DNA of 7,308 bases from Chloroflexota bacterium (lineage in GTDB: Bacteria > Chloroflexota > Anaerolineae > Anaerolineales > UBA11858). Positions 1-4,836 of this stretch are shown one piece after another. The notes beneath the pieces are model-generated. The model saw only the letters and a list, made by a program, of their open reading frames with translations. It did not search any database and had not been told where the DNA came from. The position numbers were made by a program, and so were the translations under genes. Position 1 is the first letter of the stretch. Every line of letters begins with the position of its first letter. The DNA lies in contig DOTA01000117.1 in NCBI GenBank assembly GCA_003513015.1, positions 1 to 7,308 of the forward strand, written 5' to 3'.

Positions 1-1079
1 CGTTTGGCGAGTTCAATGTGAGCGTAGATTTGCCCCTCGGTTGCGGCCTGCTCCCAAAGGTGCATGGCATCCTCAAAATTTTCCTGCTTTTTGTGGATAA
101 AGGAGAGTTCCGCCAGGGCTTGCCAGTAGGCCTCTAACTCTGTTGCTACATCGGCGCGTTGCAGGCCGCGCTGGTAGATTTGCGCGGCGGTATCGAGCTG
201 GCCTAAATCGGCGTAGAGCTTACCGATGGAGATCAAATCCAGGCCGTGCTGCACGGAGCCGTTGAGCGGGTTGGAGAGCAGATCGGCCATGTGAGCCAGC
301 AAAGCCGCCAGCGAGACCACATCCATTTCGTTGTGGTAGAACACGCCCAACAGCGGACGGGCATCGCCGGTGTGCAGGTAATCAAAATACAGATCGGCGA
401 TCATCCAGCCGGGGACATCTTGTTGGGTACGGGTCACACCCAAAATTTGGGCTTCGAGATCGCCAAGGGCGCGGCTGGGCAGGCGCGCTTTCCATAAACG
501 ACGGGAAAGGTGTAATAAATCGATGTGAGGAGCGTTTTTTAAAGGGATAGGCCAACCATTTAACGTGTATCGATTGTTGAGCAACGGTATATCGAAGGAT
601 TTGCCGTTGAAACTAACCCAGGCCTCACAAGGTGCGAGAAATTCTTCGATGGCGGCCAGTTGAGCGGTTTCTTCACCGGGTTGACGCAGGAAGAATTGCA
701 CCAAGCGAAAATACTCACCTTCGAAGCGCCCGATGCCAACCATGAAAGTGTAGATGCCGGTGCCCAATCCCAGGCCGGTGGTTTCGGTGTCGATGAAGGC
801 CAATTGTTCGATGGTCAGGTTGTTGATTTCTGGAAATTGGGCGTAGGCTGCGATGGTTTCCAGGGAGGCAGATGGTTTTAGTTTTATGGAACCCCTCAAA
901 AAGTCGGCTTTGTAGTTCGTCTCAACCACAAAAACTTCCCCCGAGGGGGTTCGCCAAAAATCCCCAGCTAAAACCTGTTCGATGGGAAATTGTCCGGAGG
1001 GCGGTGGTTTTGGGGTCTTGAGGTTTTGGGTTCCAAGATTGACCCCAAGCGATTTGAGACGATCCGATAAAGAGGGCAT
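1..1079 (-). CDS. YprB/MrfB-like DEDD exonuclease with C-terminal TPRs (partial, C-terminus off left edge)
   Basis: The frame is open from ATG 1079-1077 to the left edge, giving 359 visible residues without a stop. An N-terminal segment (about 30-70) precedes a DnaQ/RNase H-like domain. Exo I is FIDTETTG (D97, E99), Exo II is SFNGKSFDIPLL (D163), and Exo III is YHNEMDVVSL (H249, D253), so all four metal-binding acidic residues are present. Two TPR-like helix pairs follow at about 279-312 and 316-349, and a third begins at the edge. The family (RNase_H_2 / YprB) includes Bacillus MrfB, which works with the helicase MrfA in mitomycin-C lesion repair. A cytoplasmic nuclease acting on DNA is the likely role here, but substrate and partner are inferred. 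No helicase gene lies upstream: the gene is transcribed divergently from the GH57 gene, so any partner would be beyond the left edge. No strong Shine-Dalgarno precedes the ATG. The family call is firm; orthology to MrfB is likely but not certain. Confidence 0.88.
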   Translation of the reverse strand, partial: MPSLSDRLKSLGVNLGTQNLKTPKPPPSGQFPIEQVLAGDFWRTPSGEVFVVETNYKADFLRGSIKLKPSASLETIAAYAQFPEINNLTIEQLAFIDTETTGLGLGTGIYTFMVGIGRFEGEYFRLVQFFLRQPGEETAQLAAIEEFLAPCEAWVSFNGKSFDIPLLNNRYTLNGWPIPLKNAPHIDLLHLSRRLWKARLPSRALGDLEAQILGVTRTQQDVPGWMIADLYFDYLHTGDARPLLGVFYHNEMDVVSLAALLAHMADLLSNPLNGSVQHGLDLISIGKLYADLGQLDTAAQIYQRGLQRADVATELEAYWQALAELSFIHKKQENFEDAMHLWEQAATEGQIYAHIELAK

Positions 1080-1190
1080 TTATCTGGTACTTTTACGAAT
1101 TTGTGAGAATAATGGAATGTTTTTGGGGTAAAGTTTTGGTAAACTTACGCTCTATATTTATCAGGCTTTATTTAAGAGTATAAACCGAAC
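1080..1190. promoter_or_regulatory. Divergent intergenic region between exonuclease and GH57 genes
   Basis: These 111 bp are AT-rich and must hold the promoters of both divergent genes. Rightward, TATAAA at 1179-1184 could be a -10 element; transcription would then start at about the ATG at 1191, giving a leaderless message, which fits the absence of a Shine-Dalgarno there. Its best -35 (TTTATC, 1157-1162, 16-bp spacing) is poor. Leftward, TATTCT (complement of 1106-1111) could be a -10 with TTTACC (complement of 1127-1132, 15-bp spacing) as a weak -35. Neither assignment is strong. Confidence 0.35.
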
Positions 1191-2690
1191 ATGGGAAAAG
1201 CGCAAAGTATTAGGATAGGCAGCGGTGATCGTGATCATTTAGCCGTTGATCAAAGCGAGGTTGCGAAACCTTTGCAGGCACTTTGTATTCATGGGCATTT
1301 TTACCAGCCGCCGCGTGAGAACCCTCTTACCGGGTTGATCCCGCTGGAGGCGGGGGCAGCGCCCTTCAATAATTGGAATGAGCGCATCCATTCAGAGTGT
1401 TACCGACCCAATGCGGAACTGGGAAATTTTGAACGCATCAGTTTCAATGTAGGTCCAACGCTTCTGAGTTGGATGAAACTTTATGATGCAGTTACCTACC
1501 GGCGGATTTTGCTTCAGGATCGCTCGAATGTTGAGCGTTTTGGAGTGGGAAATGCGATGTCGCAGGCGTATCACCATACGATCTTGCCGTTAGCCAGCCG
1601 GATGGATAAGGAAACACAGGTGGCCTGGGGGATTGCCGATTTTGAGCATCGTTTTGGACGCAAACCCGCCGGGATGTGGCTGCCGGAAACCGGGGCGGAT
1701 ACCGAAACTTTGGAAGTGCTGGCCGAACAGGGAATTGAATTTACGATTTTGGCTCCCTGGCAAGCCGATACTGAGAATTTGGATGCAACCCAGCCTTATT
1801 GGGTGTCATTGCCCTCAGGGAAGCGTCTGGCGGTGTTTTTCTACCACGCCGGTTTGAGCGCAGGGGTGAGTTTTGACCAGGGAATGACAAGTAATGCCCA
1901 CGATTTTGCGCTCAAGAATGTAAGCGGTCACTTCAATGGGAATGGCCGCGCGCATGAACCGCAACTGTTGTTGGTGGCCTCGGATGGCGAGCTTTACGGG
2001 CATCATCAAGTGTTTCGCGATTGGTTTCTGGCTTACCTGGTGAACGGGGCAGGCGCCAGGGCTGGCGTTCAACTGACCTATCCGGCGTTGTGGCTGCGCC
2101 AACATCCTCCCACACAGGAAATCCGGATTCGTGAGAATACCTCCTGGAGCTGCCATCACGGTGTGGCGCGTTGGGCGGGTGATTGTGGCTGTCTGCTGGA
2201 ATCAGGCCATTGGAAGAAATATTTGCGGCGGGCTTTTGATAATCTGGCCGAACAACTGGATTGTGCCTATGCGGAAACGATGTTTGCTTTTGGCTTGGAG
2301 CCCTGGAAACTCCGGAATGGTTACATTTACTTTCTATTGAGTGAAACCCCGCTGGCATCAGTTGTGCAAAAGGCAAGCCTCGATCAAGCTGCTTCTTTGG
2401 GTAACGCGTTGTCTGCGGAAAGCTTGAGTACGATCCAAATGCTGTTGAAAGCACAATTCAATCGCCAGCGCATGTACACTTCGTGCGGTTTCTTCTTCGA
2501 AGATTTTGATCGCATCGAGCCCAAAAATAGTGTGGCGTATGCTGTTCATGCGATTCGTTTAACGAAACAGGCCACCGGGGTGGATTTATCTGCCGGTTTC
2601 CGTTTCGACTTGAGCCGGGTAGCCAGTGAGCGTTCGCGGCTGCGGGGAGATCAGGTTTTTGATGGGGTTATGAAACAAATCGGGGATTAA
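1191..2690 (+). CDS. Glycoside hydrolase family 57 protein (DUF3536-associated type)
   Basis: This 499-residue protein is a predicted alpha-glucan-active enzyme acting by the retaining GH57 mechanism on a (beta/alpha)7 barrel. The GH57 signatures are in order: HGHFYQPP (34-41), the YHHTILPLA segment (127-135), GMWLPETGAD with the expected nucleophile E166, and SDGELYGHH with the expected acid/base D265. The motif NTSWSCHHGV (316-325), followed by CGC (332-334), is characteristic of the GH57 group often annotated with DUF3536. Family members include amylases, 4-alpha-glucanotransferases and branching enzymes; the exact reaction cannot be read from sequence. There is no signal peptide or membrane segment, so it is probably cytoplasmic. 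ATG 1191 is the first possible start because an in-frame TAA lies at 1173-1175. The first 30 residues look unconserved and no Shine-Dalgarno is visible. DUF3536-bearing relatives are often considerably longer, so the C-terminal half looks reduced here. There is no clear terminator downstream. Confidence 0.9.
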   Translation: MGKAQSIRIGSGDRDHLAVDQSEVAKPLQALCIHGHFYQPPRENPLTGLIPLEAGAAPFNNWNERIHSECYRPNAELGNFERISFNVGPTLLSWMKLYDAVTYRRILLQDRSNVERFGVGNAMSQAYHHTILPLASRMDKETQVAWGIADFEHRFGRKPAGMWLPETGADTETLEVLAEQGIEFTILAPWQADTENLDATQPYWVSLPSGKRLAVFFYHAGLSAGVSFDQGMTSNAHDFALKNVSGHFNGNGRAHEPQLLLVASDGELYGHHQVFRDWFLAYLVNGAGARAGVQLTYPALWLRQHPPTQEIRIRENTSWSCHHGVARWAGDCGCLLESGHWKKYLRRAFDNLAEQLDCAYAETMFAFGLEPWKLRNGYIYFLLSETPLASVVQKASLDQAASLGNALSAESLSTIQMLLKAQFNRQRMYTSCGFFFEDFDRIEPKNSVAYAVHAIRLTKQATGVDLSAGFRFDLSRVASERSRLRGDQVFDGVMKQIGD

Positions 2691-2700
2691 ATATAATTTG

Positions 2701-2730
2701 TTGACAATCCAATGTAAATTGGAGTATTCT
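2701..2730 (+). promoter_or_regulatory. Sigma70-type promoter for the membrane/TPR gene
   Basis: A perfect -35 hexamer TTGACA (2701-2706) is followed after 18 bp by TATTCT (2725-2730), which matches four of six -10 consensus positions. It begins only 11 bp after the GH57 stop codon and points toward the membrane/TPR gene. That gene can therefore be transcribed independently of GH57. The transcription start would be near 2737. Confidence 0.65.
2708..2723. promoter_or_regulatory. Inverted repeat in promoter spacer, candidate operator
   Basis: TCCAAT (2708-2713) and ATTGGA (2718-2723) form a perfect 6-bp inverted repeat around GTAA. It lies wholly between the -35 and -10 hexamers, where a bound repressor or a MerR-like activator could act. 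The short loop also allows an RNA hairpin for transcripts reading through from GH57. The function is inferred from position only. Confidence 0.4.
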
Positions 2731-2755
2731 AGTAGTAAATATTCTAAATACAGTT

Positions 2756-2776
2756 GATCACAACTTCGATGTGATC
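2756..2776 (+). promoter_or_regulatory. Leader hairpin 1
   Basis: GATCACA (2756-2762) pairs perfectly with TGTGATC (2770-2776) around a 7-nt loop, ACTTCGA. It is the first of three consecutive stems in the predicted leader. As DNA, the 7-bp arms could equally be a protein-binding dyad. Confidence 0.5.
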
Positions 2777-2778
2777 CA

Positions 2779-2804
2779 GCATCCTGAACAACGTTGAAGG
2801 ATGC
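2779..2804 (+). promoter_or_regulatory. Leader hairpin 2
   Basis: GCATCCT (2779-2785) pairs perfectly with AGGATGC (2798-2804). The 12-nt loop contains the self-complementary octamer CAACGTTG (2789-2796), which could support loop-loop dimerisation or a DNA-binding site. It starts two nucleotides after hairpin 1 ends. Confidence 0.5.
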
Positions 2805-2813
2805 GGTTTAGGC

Positions 2814-2838
2814 GCACATTTCAATAAGTTCAGTGTGC
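2814..2838 (+). promoter_or_regulatory. Leader hairpin 3
   Basis: GCACATT (2814-2820) pairs with AGTGTGC (2832-2838), including one T-G wobble, around an 11-nt loop. It is the third stem in an 83-nt stretch and is weaker than the first two. Confidence 0.4.
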
Positions 2839-2980
2839 TTATAGCAGAATCGTGATCTACTTTAAATATGTCTCTGGCAATGCTTGGTTTGCCCGAAGCC
2901 GGTTTTCTTTTCCCTTTTATGAAAAGTTGCATTATGCCGTGTTGGGTGTAACGGTGCAGTCTACTGATTGTGGCTTGAAA

Positions 2981-2985
2981 AGGAG
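2981..2985 (+). promoter_or_regulatory. Ribosome binding site deciding the start at 2992
   Basis: AGGAG at 2981-2985, within AAAAGGAGT, sits 6 nt before ATG 2992. This is ideal spacing and favours that ATG over the in-frame TTG at 2968, which would place the Shine-Dalgarno inside the coding region. Confidence 0.85.
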
Positions 2986-2991
2986 TTTATT

Positions 2992-4749
2992 ATGGCTGAA
3001 AAAATAGGTCGATTTATTAATCAACAGATAGGTCGTTTTATTCGAGCGACGGTTGGTTTGGCCGCTTTCATGATTTTGTTATTTGTGATTTATAAGGCAG
3101 GTTATCGAGTTTTAGTTGCATTTTTATATGATCAGAATTATGGCGGCGAGGTCTTATTTGTGTTCGCACTTGCCGCTTTCTTCCCAATTTCCTACATCGC
3201 TTATCAGGCATTCCAAGGGTCTGTGCGTCAGAATCGTCTGATCGAAGATTTTGGTTTGTTGGGTTATAGTGAGAGTGAGGCAGTCAAACAATATCGTGAG
3301 CATTATGGCTTTTGGAACTATACGCTGCACGTTAGTTTGACAGTTTTAGTGACAATCATTGGTGCCGTAATCTTGTTATGGGATCCCTCGGGTGATGTGA
3401 ACTTTCAAAAATTGATCGATATAAACACTTTACAGGCTCTAAGGTTCGGATTTTTGGGCGCCTATGTGTTTTCAATGCAGCTTGTTTATCGCAGGTATAC
3501 AACTTACGATTTGCAACCAACCGTATACATGTATTGTGTTGTTACCATGATCGCAGCTCTATCTTTTAATTTTGTGGCATTTGAAGCCATTAGTAATCTT
3601 GTGGCCACCAACACAGACATGGTGCAAGGAATTGGCGGGGGCTTATTAGCCATCATTGCCTTTTGCTTGGGTTATTTCCCCTATTTGGCGATTCAGTGGT
3701 TCAATCGAATTTCAAATCAAGCCTTAAGTGTGGATCAACGCAGAGCGGATCAGCTTCCATTGTCTTTAATGGATGGCATCAGCCAGTGGCATGAAACCCG
3801 TTTACGTGATAACGGCATTGATAATGTTCAAAATTTGGCTTCCGTGGATATTCCGAGCTTATTAGTCAATACCACTTTTAGTGCCCAACAAGTCATTGAT
3901 TGGGTCGATCAAGCCATTCTTTATCTGTATTTAGAGTCAACCGCCATTGATAATTATCGACGCAGCATTTCCGTAAGAACGATTTCGGATTTTCGTGATT
4001 TTTGGGAACCTTATTATGGCACCCGCAGACAAGAACGCGACGAACTGGCTCGTTTGCTCCAAAGTACAGCCGAAAAACTTGACTCGCTTTATCGGGCTAC
4101 GAATTACGGCCCCAATCTACATTTTGTGCGAGAATATTGGGAAAATGCCGAGATGCTCGCCCAAGATAGACGTTCCCAATATATTGCGTTAAAGGGTAAA
4201 GATCTTCTAAAAACTGTGATCGATGAACGCTTGAAAGATGGGCAGGTTAGTTCAGGCACGATGAAATTATTGAAGAAACTTCCGAGCGATTTTCGGAAAA
4301 TGATCGAGTACGAACCAGAACTCCAATCCGCTCCGATATTGACTGGTTATGGAAATGTGCTCTGTCAAGATAATGATTACGATGAAGCTATTAAAGTTTA
4401 TAAACAGGCCATTGAATTAGATAAAACTTATGCACCCGCATATAATCAGTTAGCCTGGCTGTATGCTGATGTTATTGAAGATCAAACTTGTTTGGATGAT
4501 GCTTTGGATTTAGCCAATAAAGCGGTTGAGTTGACCAAAAAGGAAGATGCGGCTTCGTTAGATACTTTAGCGGCTGTGCAGATAAAACTTGGGCAATTTG
4601 ATGAAGCTAGGGAAAATCTGTTGCGGGCAAAAGCTAGTCAAGATGTTTCTTCTTTTGGAAGAAGCGTAATTGACAAGCATCTCAAAGAAGTTGAGGCTGA
4701 ACTGGGAAAACAAGCACTGGTTCCTGCGCCTGAGAACATTTCTGATTAA
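2992..4749 (+). CDS. Six-TM membrane protein with HhH-like segment and C-terminal TPRs, function unknown
   Basis: I do not recognise a named family for this 585-residue protein. Hydrophobic helices lie at about 20-45, 54-74, 110-130, 148-166, 178-203 and 213-236. Charge distribution (basic N-terminus; R/K-rich loops 75-109 and 167-173) predicts both termini in the cytoplasm. The GAYVFSMQLVYRRYTTYDLQ stretch (156-175) looks like a conserved signature at the end of TM4. A compact helical segment follows at about 255-311, with LMDGI, RLRDNGIDNVQNLAS and VIDWVDQAILY; its 'GI-nvqnLA' hairpin resembles helix-hairpin-helix or SAM-like domains. Residues 330-440 are charged and helical. Three TPR-like repeats occupy about 449-482, 483-518 and 520-552, implying a cytoplasmic protein-docking surface. 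A scaffold or sensor role at the membrane is speculative. It has its own promoter and long leader, and its base composition (about 40% G+C in sampled stretches) is lower than that of the exonuclease gene and most of the amylase gene (about 55%). Confidence 0.85.
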   Translation: MAEKIGRFINQQIGRFIRATVGLAAFMILLFVIYKAGYRVLVAFLYDQNYGGEVLFVFALAAFFPISYIAYQAFQGSVRQNRLIEDFGLLGYSESEAVKQYREHYGFWNYTLHVSLTVLVTIIGAVILLWDPSGDVNFQKLIDINTLQALRFGFLGAYVFSMQLVYRRYTTYDLQPTVYMYCVVTMIAALSFNFVAFEAISNLVATNTDMVQGIGGGLLAIIAFCLGYFPYLAIQWFNRISNQALSVDQRRADQLPLSLMDGISQWHETRLRDNGIDNVQNLASVDIPSLLVNTTFSAQQVIDWVDQAILYLYLESTAIDNYRRSISVRTISDFRDFWEPYYGTRRQERDELARLLQSTAEKLDSLYRATNYGPNLHFVREYWENAEMLAQDRRSQYIALKGKDLLKTVIDERLKDGQVSSGTMKLLKKLPSDFRKMIEYEPELQSAPILTGYGNVLCQDNDYDEAIKVYKQAIELDKTYAPAYNQLAWLYADVIEDQTCLDDALDLANKAVELTKKEDAASLDTLAAVQIKLGQFDEARENLLRAKASQDVSSFGRSVIDKHLKEVEAELGKQALVPAPENISD

Positions 4750-4767
4750 TTTTCCCCCTTACACGCT

Positions 4768-4814
4768 ACGAGGGTGCTAAAAACTGGTCAAATACCAGCC
4801 AACAGCACCCTCGT
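4768..4814. terminator. Nested hairpin between convergent genes, probable bidirectional terminator
   Basis: ACGAGGGTGCT (4768-4778) pairs perfectly over 11 bp with AGCACCCTCGT (4804-4814). Inside the loop a second stem, CTGGT (4784-4788) with ACCAG (4794-4798), closes a CAAAT loop. It lies 18 bp after the membrane-protein stop and 22 bp beyond the stop of the converging amylase gene. The T tract on the + strand is short (GTTTGATT) and there is none on the - strand, so termination efficiency is uncertain. Confidence 0.65.
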
Positions 4815-4836
4815 TTGATTCAAACCCATTCGCACT

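Larger units (their letters stand above)
2691..2991 (+). promoter_or_regulatory. AT-rich non-coding region: promoter plus long structured 5' leader
   Basis: These 301 bp between the GH57 stop and the membrane-protein ATG contain no convincing gene. They hold a promoter (2701-2730), an inverted repeat in its spacer, three consecutive hairpins (2756-2838), a weaker hairpin (GGCAA 2876-2880 with TTGCC 2889-2893), and the ribosome binding site at 2981-2985. Transcription from the promoter would leave a leader of about 255 nt. I do not recognise a known riboswitch or T-box; a cis-acting regulatory RNA or a small RNA is possible but unproven. Confidence 0.6.

Noticed and set aside
246..881. Open frames on the + strand antisense to the exonuclease gene
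   Set aside because: They mirror the conserved, motif-bearing - strand frame and have no recognisable domains.
1933..2454. 173-codon open frame on the - strand inside the GH57 gene
   Set aside because: It lies opposite the GH57 catalytic acid/base motif and the cysteine-rich motif. Its low-complexity composition fits an antisense shadow.
2725..2746. Direct repeat TATTCTA at 2725 and 2740
   Set aside because: It is only 7 bp in AT-rich DNA and the first copy is the -10 element, so chance similarity is likely.
2744..2932. 62-codon open frame on the - strand within the intergenic region
   Set aside because: It has no Shine-Dalgarno and no recognisable domain, and it overlaps the hairpins and the predicted leader of the rightward gene. 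Chance openness is more likely than a gene.
2968..2991. Upstream TTG start for the membrane/TPR protein (adds 8 residues)
   Set aside because: The AGGAG at 2981-2985 is perfectly placed for ATG 2992 and would lie inside the coding region if TTG were used.
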